Shown here piece after piece: positions 56,883 to 64,000 of a stretch of DNA of 64,000 nucleotides. Positions within the stretch are counted from its first letter, which is position 1, and each line of letters starts with the position of its first letter. Under the pieces are notes generated by a model. It did not search any database. It saw only the letters and a list, made by a program, of their open reading frames with translations, and was not told where the DNA came from. The DNA comes from Halomonas sp. LBP4 (GTDB lineage Bacteria; Pseudomonadota; Gammaproteobacteria; Pseudomonadales; Halomonadaceae), in the NCBI RefSeq assembly GCF_003202205.1, contig NZ_PDOG01000001.1, positions 738,449 through 802,448 of the forward strand, read 5' to 3'. Both the position numbers and the translations under genes were made by a program.

Positions 56883-59231
56883 CTAGCGCTTGCGCTTGGC
56901 CTTGAGCAGCGCCGCCCCCAGGGCGCCCACCTGACCGGCCGGCTCCGCCGGCTGCCCTCCCTTGCGCGACGCCTTGCCCTGGCCGCGACGGCGCTCGTCG
57001 CCATCGCCGCGGCGCGGCTTGCCACCATCCAGCTCGCCGGGCTGGTCGTCGAGGCGCATGGAGAGCCCGATGCGTGCACGCTCCAGGTCCACGCTCATCA
57101 CCTTGACCTTGACGATGTCACCGGCCTTGACCACCGAGCGGGGGTCCTCGACGAACCTCTCGGAGAGCGCCGAGATATGCACCAGGCCATCCTGGTGGAC
57201 GCCGATGTCGACGAAGGCGCCGAAGTGGGTGACGTTGGTGACACTGCCCTCGAGCATCATGCCCGGCTCGAGGTCCTTGAGCGTCTCGACGCCCTCGCGG
57301 AACTCGGCGGCCTTGAACTCGGGGCGCGGGTCGCGGCCCGGCTTGTCGAGCTCGGCGAGGATATCGCTGACGGTGGGCACGCCGAAGCGCTCGTCGGCGA
57401 AATCGGCGGGCTTGACCGCCTTGAGGGCGGCGCTGTCGCCGATCAGGCCGGCGAGCTCCCGGCCGTTGTGCTTGGCGATGCGCTCCACCAGCGGGTAGGC
57501 CTCGGGGTGCACGGCGCTGGCATCCAGCGGATTGTCGCCGTTCATGATGCGCAGAAAACCCGCGCACTGCTCGAAGGTCCGGGGCCCCAGCCGGCTCACC
57601 TCGAGCAGCTGCTTGCGGCTGGTGAAGGCGCCCTCGGCGTTGCGCCGGGCGACGATGTTCTCGGCCAGGCCCGGGTTGAGGCCGGCGACCCGCGAGAGCA
57701 GCGCGCTCGAGGCCATGTTGAGATCCACCCCCACGGCGTTGACGCAGTCCTCGATCACCGCCTCCAGGCTGCGCGACAACTGCAGCTGGGAGACATCGTG
57801 CTGGTACTGGCCCACGCCGATCGACTTGGGCTCGATCTTGACCAGTTCGGCCAGCGGATCCTGCAGGCGGCGGGCGATGGAGACCGCTCCACGGATGGTG
57901 ACGTCGAGGTCGGGCAGCTCCCGGGAGGCGTACTCCGAGGCGGAGTAGACCGAGGCGCCGGCCTCGCTGACCATCACTTTCGAGAGCGCGCGCCGGCCGG
58001 CGAAGGCCTTGACCAGGTCGCCGGCGAGCCGGTCGGTCTCGCGGCTGGCGGTGCCGTTGCCCACTGCGATCAGCGCCACGTCGTGCCGTTCCACCAGCCT
58101 GGCCAGCTCGGCCAGGGAGGCGTCCCAGGCGTTGCGGGGTGCATGGGGATAGATGGTGGCATGCTCGAGGAACTGGCCGGTGGCATCGACCACCGCCACC
58201 TTGCAGCCGGTGCGCAGGCCGGGGTCGATGGCCAGGGTCGCCCGGGGCCCGGCCGGGGCGGCCAGCAGCAGGTCCTTGAGGTTGGCGGCGAAGACCCCGA
58301 TCGCCTCCTGCTCGGCGCGCTCGCGCAACCGACCCAGCAGCTCGGTCTCGAGGTGCGTGTAGAGCTTGACCCGCCAGGTCCAGCGCACCACGTCGGCGAG
58401 CCACTTGTCGGCGGCGCGGCCCTGGTCGCGGATATCGAAGTGCCTGGCGATGGCCACCTGGGCCGGATGGATCGGGGCCTCCTCCTCGCCGGGCAGGCGG
58501 ATGGCCAGGGTCAGCACGCCCTCGTTGCGGCCGCGGAACATCGCCAGCGCCCGGTGCGACGGGGCCTTGGCGAGCTTCTCGTCGTGCTCGAAGTAGTCGG
58601 AGAACTTAGCGCCCTCGCGCTCCTTGCCACCGATGACCCGAGCGCTGAGCTCGCCCTCGTCCCACAGCCGCTCGCGCAGCCGGCCCACCAGCTCGGCGTC
58701 CTCGGCGAAGCGCTCCATCAAGATCTGGCGGGCGCCGTCGAGTGCCGCCTTGGCGTCCTCGACGGCCGGGGTGTCGCCCTCCGCCGGGCGCAGGTAGTTC
58801 GCGGCCTCGGTCCCGGGGTCGAGGGTCGGGTCGGCCAGCAAGGCATCGGCCAGCGGCTCGAGGCCTGCCTCGCGGGCGATCTGCGCCTTGGTGCGCCGCT
58901 TCTTCTTGTAGGGCAGGTAGAGGTCTTCGAGGCGCTGCTTGGTGTCAGCGGCCCGGATCAGGCCGGCGAGCTCGTCGGTGAGCTTGCCCTGCTCGTCGAT
59001 GGCGGCGAGCACGGCGACCCGGCGCTCCTCCAGCTCGCGCAGGTAGCCCAGGCGCTCGTGGAGGGTGCGCAACTGGGTGTCGTCGAGGCTCCCGGTGACT
59101 TCCTTGCGGTAGCGGGCGATGAAGGGCACGGTGGCCCCGCCGTCGAGCAGTTCCACGGTGGCCGTGACCTGCTGCGGGCGAACGGCGAGCTCCTCGGCGA
59201 GGCGCGTGATGATGCGGTTGGTGGCGTCCAT
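56883..59231 (-). CDS. tex: Transcription accessory protein Tex
   Basis: An RNA-binding factor of 782 residues: N-terminal Tex domain ([19 protein letters not shown]), YqgF-like RNase H fold ([17 protein letters not shown]), two HhH motifs (about 490-560) and an S1 domain ([31 protein letters not shown]). The C-terminal 60 residues are basic and Gly-rich. ATG 59231 has AAGGGG upstream; the in-frame extension has none. Confidence 0.96.
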   Translation of the reverse strand: MDATNRIITRLAEELAVRPQQVTATVELLDGGATVPFIARYRKEVTGSLDDTQLRTLHERLGYLRELEERRVAVLAAIDEQGKLTDELAGLIRAADTKQRLEDLYLPYKKKRRTKAQIAREAGLEPLADALLADPTLDPGTEAANYLRPAEGDTPAVEDAKAALDGARQILMERFAEDAELVGRLRERLWDEGELSARVIGGKEREGAKFSDYFEHDEKLAKAPSHRALAMFRGRNEGVLTLAIRLPGEEEAPIHPAQVAIARHFDIRDQGRAADKWLADVVRWTWRVKLYTHLETELLGRLRERAEQEAIGVFAANLKDLLLAAPAGPRATLAIDPGLRTGCKVAVVDATGQFLEHATIYPHAPRNAWDASLAELARLVERHDVALIAVGNGTASRETDRLAGDLVKAFAGRRALSKVMVSEAGASVYSASEYASRELPDLDVTIRGAVSIARRLQDPLAELVKIEPKSIGVGQYQHDVSQLQLSRSLEAVIEDCVNAVGVDLNMASSALLSRVAGLNPGLAENIVARRNAEGAFTSRKQLLEVSRLGPRTFEQCAGFLRIMNGDNPLDASAVHPEAYPLVERIAKHNGRELAGLIGDSAALKAVKPADFADERFGVPTVSDILAELDKPGRDPRPEFKAAEFREGVETLKDLEPGMMLEGSVTNVTHFGAFVDIGVHQDGLVHISALSERFVEDPRSVVKAGDIVKVKVMSVDLERARIGLSMRLDDQPGELDGGKPRRGDGDERRRGQGKASRKGGQPAEPAGQVGALGAALLKAKRKR

Positions 59232-59297
59232 GTAACCCCTTCGCTGATGCACGAGAACGAATCGCGACAAGGTACCACAAGCCCGGCTGCGCCGGGA

Positions 59298-59325
59298 GCC
59301 GTAAGCTGGAAGCTTAAGGCTTCAG
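59298..59325 (+). repeat. Minimal heptad cluster between tex and msrB
   Basis: TAAGCTG, GAAGCTT, AAGGCTT: two to three units that are partly self-complementary, next to GCCCGGC hairpins. Probably a short relative of the heptad arrays. Confidence 0.5.
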
Positions 59326-59330
59326 CCCGG

Positions 59331-59828
59331 CTATGCCGGGCTGAAACGCAAGGCCAGGCCGTTGTTGCACCAGCGCAGGCCGGTGGGCTCGGGGCCATCT
59401 TCGAACACGTGGCCCTGATGGCCGCCGCAGCGGGCACAGTGGTACTCGGTGCGCGGGAAGACCAGAAAGTAGTCGACGCTGGTGAGCAGGTGCCCCTCGA
59501 CGTGCTCGAAGAAGCTCGGCCAGCCGGTGCCGGAGTCGTATTTCATGGCACTGGTGAACAGCAGCAGGTCGCAGCCGGCGCAGCGGTACTCCCCGTCCCC
59601 CCACTCCTTGTCCAGCGGGCTGGAGAAGGGTGGCTCGGTGCCCTCCTCTCGCAGGATCTCGTACTGTTCGGGGGTCAGCCGCTCACGCCACTCGGCGTCG
59701 CTGAGCTCCAGCGGCTCGACGCCGGGGGCGGCGCTGAGCTCCAGCTTGGGACGCGCGCCGGCCAGACCCGGCACCAGCCCGGCCAGACCGCCCGCCCCCA
59801 GCATTCCCAGGAAATGGCGTCGTTGCAT
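59331..59828 (-). CDS. msrB: Peptide methionine-R-sulfoxide reductase MsrB with Tat signal
   Basis: Reduces methionine-R-sulfoxide in proteins. 165 residues. The N-terminus MQRRHFLGMLGAGGLAGL is a twin-arginine-type signal (RRHFLG plus hydrophobic stretch, cut near AGA), so the enzyme is probably periplasmic. The MsrB domain has zinc cysteines C83, C86, C131, C134 and catalytic C154 in RWCNNGLALRF. ATG 59828 is preceded by GGAGG. Confidence 0.9.
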   Translation of the reverse strand: MQRRHFLGMLGAGGLAGLVPGLAGARPKLELSAAPGVEPLELSDAEWRERLTPEQYEILREEGTEPPFSSPLDKEWGDGEYRCAGCDLLLFTSAMKYDSGTGWPSFFEHVEGHLLTSVDYFLVFPRTEYHCARCGGHQGHVFEDGPEPTGLRWCNNGLALRFSPA

Positions 59829-59909
59829 GACAAGCCTCCCGCGTTGGGTATCGCCGTTTCTCCCTATCCCTACGCCTCGACAGGCAAGGCAATCCGGATG
59901 CATGAAGAA

Positions 59910-59941
59910 AACGGGGGAAGGGCGCGTGCCCTTCCCCCGTT
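59910..59941 (-). terminator. Terminator of pckA
   Basis: A 14-bp perfect stem (AACGGGGGAAGGGC with GCCCTTCCCCCGTT), 4-nt loop, followed on the - strand by TTCTTC. A second hairpin, CCGCCGG/CCGGCGG (59948-59966), precedes it. Confidence 0.85.
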
Positions 59942-59983
59942 CAGACCGCCGGCGACACCGGCGGTTCGCTGTCGAACATCACC

Positions 59984-61573
59984 TCAGATCAGGCTGGGCC
60001 CGGCCTTGACGATGGCCTCGTTGACGCCGTCGAACTTCTTGAAGTTGTCGACGAACTTGGCGGCCAGCTCGTTCAGCTGGCGGTCGTAGGCGGCCTTGTC
60101 TGCCCAGGTCTCGCGCGGGTCGAGCAGGCGGGAGTCGACGCCCGGCACGGACACCGGCACCTCGAGGTTCAGGCCGTCGATGTGCCGGGTCTCGATGTCG
60201 CGCAACACGCCGGACTGGATGGCGCTGATGATGGCGCGGGTGGTCGGGATCGAGAAGCGCGCGCCCCCCTCACCGTAGGCACCGCCGGTCCAGCCGGTGT
60301 TGACCAGGTAGACCTGGGCGTCCCTGGCCGCCACGCGCTTGACCAGCAGATCGGCGTATTCGCGCGCCGGGCGCGGGAAGAAGGGCGCCCCGAAGCAGGT
60401 GGAGAAGGTCGCCTCGAGACCGGCGGAGGAGCCCATCTCGGTGGAGCCGACCTTGGCGGTGTAGCCGGAGAGGAAGTGGTAGGCCGCGGCTTCCTTGGAG
60501 AGCACCGAGACCGGCGGCAGCACGCCGGACATGTCGCAGGTCAGGAAGATGATGGCGTTGGGCTCGCCGGCGCGGTTCTCGGGCACGCGCTTGTCGACGT
60601 GCTCCAGCGGATAGGCGGCACGCGAGTTCTGGGTCAGGCTGTCGTCGGTGTAGTCGGGCTCGCGGCGATCATCGAGGACCACGTTCTCGAGCACGGCACC
60701 GAACCTGATCGCCTTCCAGATCACCGGCTCGTTCTTCTCGGAGAGGTCGATGCACTTGGCGTAGCAGCCGCCCTCGATGTTGAAGACGGTGCCCGGCCCC
60801 CAGGCGTGCTCGTCGTCGCCGATCAAAAAGCGCGCCGGGTCGGCGGAAAGGGTGGTCTTGCCGGTGCCGGAGAGGCCGAAGAACAGGGTGGTCTCGCCGT
60901 CCTCGCCGACGTTGGCGGAGCAGTGCATGGGCAGGACGTCGGAGGCCGGCAGCAGGAAGTTCTGTACCGAGAACATCGCCTTCTTCATCTCGCCGGCGTA
61001 GCGCATGCCGGCGATCAGCACCTTCTTCTGGGCGAAATTGAGGATCACGCAGCCGTCGCTGTTGGTGCCGTCACGGGCCGGGTCGCACTCGAAGAAGGGA
61101 GCGTTGAGGATGGTCCACGCCTCCTTGGCGGAGGGGTTGAACGCCTCGGGGCGCACGAACATGGTGCGACCGAAGAGGTTGTGCCAGGCCGTCTCGGTGG
61201 TCACCCGCACCGGGAGGTAGTGAACCGGGTCGCTGCCCACGTGCAGTTCGGAAACGAAACGCTCGCCGCCGTTCAGGTGCGTCTCGACGCGCGCCCAGAG
61301 GGCGTCGAACTTGCCGCTGTCGAAGGGACGGTTGACGCTGCCCCAGTCGATCTGCGCACTGGTGGACGGCTCGTCGACGATGAAGCGGTCCTTGGGCGAG
61401 CGGCCGGTGCGCACACCGGTGTTCACCACCAGGGCACCGTTGGCAGCCAGGCGGCCTTCGCCACGGGTCACGGCACGCTCGATCAGCTCGGCGCTGCTGA
61501 GGTTGACGTGGGCCTGGGCGGTGGCGGCCTGCTGCACACTGGCAGCCTGGGAAGCGGCTTGGGTCGTGGTCAT
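59984..61573 (-). CDS. pckA: Phosphoenolpyruvate carboxykinase (ATP)
   Basis: The first gluconeogenic step from oxaloacetate. 529 residues; [13 protein letters not shown] (P-loop), [22 protein letters not shown] and [12 protein letters not shown] (metal and substrate sites). ATG 61573 has AGGA upstream; the family N-terminus follows an Ala/Gln-rich stretch of about 25 residues. It ends the block yrfG-hslR-hslO-pckA shared with E. coli. Confidence 0.97.
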   Translation of the reverse strand: MTTTQAASQAASVQQAATAQAHVNLSSAELIERAVTRGEGRLAANGALVVNTGVRTGRSPKDRFIVDEPSTSAQIDWGSVNRPFDSGKFDALWARVETHLNGGERFVSELHVGSDPVHYLPVRVTTETAWHNLFGRTMFVRPEAFNPSAKEAWTILNAPFFECDPARDGTNSDGCVILNFAQKKVLIAGMRYAGEMKKAMFSVQNFLLPASDVLPMHCSANVGEDGETTLFFGLSGTGKTTLSADPARFLIGDDEHAWGPGTVFNIEGGCYAKCIDLSEKNEPVIWKAIRFGAVLENVVLDDRREPDYTDDSLTQNSRAAYPLEHVDKRVPENRAGEPNAIIFLTCDMSGVLPPVSVLSKEAAAYHFLSGYTAKVGSTEMGSSAGLEATFSTCFGAPFFPRPAREYADLLVKRVAARDAQVYLVNTGWTGGAYGEGGARFSIPTTRAIISAIQSGVLRDIETRHIDGLNLEVPVSVPGVDSRLLDPRETWADKAAYDRQLNELAAKFVDNFKKFDGVNEAIVKAGPSLI

Positions 61574-61761
61574 GTCGATTCCTGGGCCTTGCGGCCGGTT
61601 CTCTCTCGTTTGCCGGGCGTCGATGACGCATCGGGTGTCGTGCCACCGATCGCCGGGTGCGGGTATTCCCGTCTCGTTGTGGCGGCGATCGTGCCGATGA
61701 AAAGCGGCGCCATTATGGCAAAAAGAGGGCCGGCGGGAAACGCCGCTCTTGGCCGAACTTA

Positions 61762-61781
61762 ATGTAGTTTTACTACTACAT
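61762..61781. promoter_or_regulatory. Inverted repeat upstream of pckA, HexR-like
   Basis: ATGTAGT, 6 nt, ACTACAT. Within it, TGTAGTTTTACTAC resembles the HexR box that I recall (TGTARTWWWAYTACA) at 14 of 15 positions. HexR controls central carbon genes including pckA in some gammaproteobacteria. The site is about 190 bp upstream of the pckA ATG and 80 bp beyond the hslO stop. No other gene is seen in this 286-bp gap. Confidence 0.4.
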
Positions 61782-61859
61782 CGAAGCCGTTCGCTACAAA
61801 ATCGATTGTGCCATGCAGCATTGCCCTGCCGGCTCTCACCGCCGCCGACAACCGCCACG

Positions 61860-62735
61860 TCAATGCAGGGTGGGCGGCGAGCCATCCGGCGAGGCGAGCA
61901 GCGCCTCGATCTCGGCGGCCGGGAAGTGGTAGCGGGTATGGCAGAAGTGGCACTGGGTGTCGATGCTGCCCTGCTCGGCCAACACCTCGCGCAGCTCCTG
62001 CTCGCCCAGGGTCAGCAGCGTGGAGGCGATGCGTTCGCGGGAACAGGTGCAGCCGAAGTGCAGCGCCCTGGGGTCGAAGACCCGCACGGTCTCCTCGTGA
62101 TAGAGGCGGCGCAGCACCTCGAGCGGCTCGAGCCCCAGCAGTTCGTCGCTTTTCAGGGTCGCGGCGAGCTGCTGGGTGCGCTCCCAGGCATCGGCGTCCC
62201 GGTTCATCGACTCGTCGGGCAGGCGTTGCAGCAGCAGGCCACCGGCACGGGCCCCGTCGGCGGTGAGCCACAGCCGGGTCGGCAACTGCTCCGACTGGGT
62301 GAAGTAGTCCTCCAGGCAGCTGGCCAGGCTGTCCCGGTCGAGCGCCACCACGCCCTGATAGCGGTGCCCTTCCGTCGGATCGATGGTGATCATGATCTGC
62401 CCCTGGCCGAGCAGCTCGCGAAAGCCGGTGTCGTCACCGGGGATCGGCCGGTCCTCGGCCAGGCGGGCGATGGCGCGCAGCTCGCCGCCGGGGTTGGACT
62501 CGGCCATCAGCAGCGCGAGGGTCCCCTGGCCGCGCACCTCGATGCTCAGGGTGCCGTCGAGCTTGACCATATCGGTGAGCAGGGCCACGGCGGCCAGCAG
62601 CTCGCCGAGCAGGCGGTTGACCACCGGGGGATAGTCGTGGCGCTCGAGCACCTCGGCGTAGGCCCGCTCGAGGGTGACGATCTCGCCGCGCACATTGGTG
62701 TTGTCGAAGAGGAAACGCTGGATCTGGTCGGTCAT
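61860..62735 (-). CDS. hslO: Redox-regulated chaperone Hsp33
   Basis: A holdase activated by oxidation. 291 residues; the redox zinc centre is C229-T-C231 and C262-HF-C265 near the C-terminus, typical of Hsp33. It follows hslR by 12 bp. Confidence 0.96.
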   Translation of the reverse strand: MTDQIQRFLFDNTNVRGEIVTLERAYAEVLERHDYPPVVNRLLGELLAAVALLTDMVKLDGTLSIEVRGQGTLALLMAESNPGGELRAIARLAEDRPIPGDDTGFRELLGQGQIMITIDPTEGHRYQGVVALDRDSLASCLEDYFTQSEQLPTRLWLTADGARAGGLLLQRLPDESMNRDADAWERTQQLAATLKSDELLGLEPLEVLRRLYHEETVRVFDPRALHFGCTCSRERIASTLLTLGEQELREVLAEQGSIDTQCHFCHTRYHFPAAEIEALLASPDGSPPTLH

Positions 62736-62747
62736 GAATCTCTCTGT

Positions 62748-63137
62748 CTAGTCGTCGTCCTGCCGACGCTGGAAGCGCTGGATCTCGCGGCGCTGCTTCT
62801 TGTCGGGGCGCTTGAGGGGATGCTGCATGGCCTGGTTGGTCAGGCGGCGGGCCTCGGCCTCGCGTTCGCGGCGCGCGACGCTCTCCGGCGTCTCGCGGTA
62901 GAGCTCGCGGGCCTCGGGTGCGCCGCGGCGCTGGTCGGAGAGCGCCACCACTTCGACCTCCAGGATGTCCCAGCCCTGGGGCACGCGGACCAGGGCGCCG
63001 ATCTCGACGCTCTTGCTGGTCTTGGCGCGGGTGCCGTTGTAGTGCACCTTGCCGCCCTCGATGGCCTTCTTGGCGAGCGCCCGGGTCTTGAAGAAGCGGG
63101 CCGCCCACAGCCACTTGTCGAGCCGCACGCTATCCAT
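62748..63137 (-). CDS. hslR: Heat-shock protein 15 (ribosome-associated S4-domain protein)
   Basis: Binds free 50S subunits carrying a nascent chain and helps recycle them. 129 residues: an S4 RNA-binding domain at the N-terminus (MDSVRLDKWLWAARFFKTRALAKKAI) and a long basic tail. ATG 63137 overlaps the yrfG stop by 8 bp; GGGGAG lies upstream. Confidence 0.94.
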   Translation of the reverse strand: MDSVRLDKWLWAARFFKTRALAKKAIEGGKVHYNGTRAKTSKSVEIGALVRVPQGWDILEVEVVALSDQRRGAPEARELYRETPESVARREREAEARRLTNQAMQHPLKRPDKKQRREIQRFQRRQDDD

Positions 63138-63819
63138 GGCCACTCCCCTCTTCTGCCGTCGGCGGGAGGTTGCCGGGCAGGATGGCGGCGAAGCGGTCCA
63201 GGGCGATGAACTCCTCGAGGTCCTTCTCGGGGCGGGTGCTGTCGGGCCGCTTGATGCCCAGCAGGTAGCGAATGCCGAACTCGCGGGCGCTCTCCAGCAC
63301 CGAGGGGTTGTCGTCGATGAACAGGGTGCGGCTCGGATCGAAGGGCTCGACCTCCTGCAGCGCGAACCAGAACCCCTGCTCCTCCTTGGGCACGCCGAGG
63401 TCGGCCGAGGAGACGATGGCGTCGAGATAGGCCTCGAGTCCGGTGAGCGGCAGCTTGAGCTCGAGGCTCTCGCGGTCGGCATTGGTGGCCAGCACCACCC
63501 GGGGGTGGGCCCGCCTGAGCCACTTGAGGAAGTCCAGGGCATCGCCGCGCAGACCGATCAAGTGCTGTATCTCGCGCTTGAGGGCGACGATGTCGACATC
63601 GAGCTCGCGGCTCCAGTAGGCCAGGCTGTACCAGTTCAGGGTGCCCTTCTCGTGGAGGACCCGCGAGCGCACTTCCTCCTGGGTGGCCTCGTCCAGGCGG
63701 TGCAGTTCCACATAGCGCCGAGGCAGGTGCTCCAGCCAGAAGTGACTGTCGAAGTGCAGGTCCAGCAGTGTGCCGTCCATGTCCAGCAGGACGGTGTCGA
63801 TGGCGCGCCAGTCGATCAT
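63130..63819 (-). CDS. yrfG: GMP/IMP nucleotidase YrfG (HAD family)
   Basis: A 229-residue HAD hydrolase: LLDMDGTLLDLHFD (nucleophile Asp), LATNADRESLELK (motif II), and LFIDDNPSVLESA (motif IV). Position directly upstream of hslR matches E. coli yrfG, a purine 5'-nucleotidase. ATG 63819 has CGGAG 7 bp upstream. Confidence 0.9.
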   Translation of the reverse strand: MIDWRAIDTVLLDMDGTLLDLHFDSHFWLEHLPRRYVELHRLDEATQEEVRSRVLHEKGTLNWYSLAYWSRELDVDIVALKREIQHLIGLRGDALDFLKWLRRAHPRVVLATNADRESLELKLPLTGLEAYLDAIVSSADLGVPKEEQGFWFALQEVEPFDPSRTLFIDDNPSVLESAREFGIRYLLGIKRPDSTRPEKDLEEFIALDRFAAILPGNLPPTAEEGSGHG

Positions 63820-63933
63820 CGCGGCTCCGGATGGCGTCGGTGGTGGCGAAAGGCATGATATTGTACCCAATCGATGCCGACGGCGCATTCCACCCACTCG
63901 ACGACCCAGGGCAATCGCCGTTACCCAAAGCGA

Positions 63934-64000
63934 GAGGCGCCGGGGACAGGTCGAAGAGGGGGTCCGATTCCAGGGGTGAGGCGGAATCAGAAGAACATCC
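63934..64000 (-). repeat. Palindromic element, copy F (long variant, cut by window end)
   Basis: In reverse orientation: GGCGCCGGGGACAGGTCGAAGAGGG, continuing to the window edge. Its sequence is the near-identical complement of the right end of copy E (23690-23752), so it is a second long variant. Confidence 0.85.

Noticed and set aside
56454..60089. 1211-residue open frame on the + strand opposite tex, msrB and gshA
   Set aside because: It crosses several real genes and a heptad array; the translation has no recognisable motif.

Overview
The window looks like chromosomal core genome of a halophilic gammaproteobacterium, most probably Halomonas or a close relative. This is inferred from high GC, acidic proteins, mixed Pseudomonas-like (orn-rsgA-rhodanese-psd; HAD phosphatase-rppH-ptsP) and enterobacterial-like (yrfG-hslR-hslO-pckA; nudF-yqiB-cpdA and yqiA-parE) gene order, and a bacterial voltage-gated sodium channel. 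I see no insertion sequence, prophage, CRISPR array, plasmid gene or rRNA. One tRNA gene (Arg, CCT) is present.

Layout. 1-9.4 kb: nnr (partial), queG, orn, rsgA, a RhdA-type rhodanese, psd, then the EF-P module (epmA, efp, epmB). 9.5-12.6 kb: leuA behind a leader peptide with a terminator hairpin, then a NaChBac-type sodium channel coupled to serB. 12.6-20.8 kb: serB, parC, parE, yqiA, pgi. 20.8-28.9 kb: cmoA-cmoB, a membrane zinc peptidase, cysDN, cpdA, yqiB, nudF, greB. 29-36.4 kb: a small EF-hand protein, rsmC, cmoM, an amidase, tRNA-Arg, an orphan TctC-type binding protein and a diguanylate cyclase. 36.5-43.3 kb: a porin, a ProQ/FinO-domain protein with a long coiled coil, folA, thyA, lgt and a membrane-tethered receiver protein. 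43.3-53.5 kb: an NRDE-family protein, ptsP, rppH, a HAD phosphatase, mdh and an RND efflux pair. 53.7-64 kb: rsd, dsbB, gshA, tex, a Tat-type msrB, pckA, hslO, hslR, yrfG.

Common themes. Translation and tRNA modification are heavily represented (queG, epmA/efp/epmB, cmoA/cmoB/cmoM, rsmC, rsgA). So are redox and stress functions (gshA, dsbB, msrB, hslO/hslR) and central metabolism (pgi, mdh, pckA, ptsP, leuA, serB).

The most unusual content is intergenic. (1) A 99-bp palindromic element occurs in four same-length copies, plus a 206-bp variant and a copy cut by the window end. All five complete copies lie beside 3' ends of genes, and the hairpin arms vary between copies with pairing kept. (2) Degenerate heptanucleotide arrays (TAAGCNN/GAAGCNN) occur in at least six places. 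Several begin exactly in a TAA stop codon, and most are followed by a T-rich tract and a reverse-complement arm. (3) An 18-codon Leu-rich leader peptide with a terminator hairpin precedes leuA. (4) Three copies of a 13-nt palindrome lie between parE and parC. These are the best candidates for undescribed biology; the protein-coding part is largely conventional.
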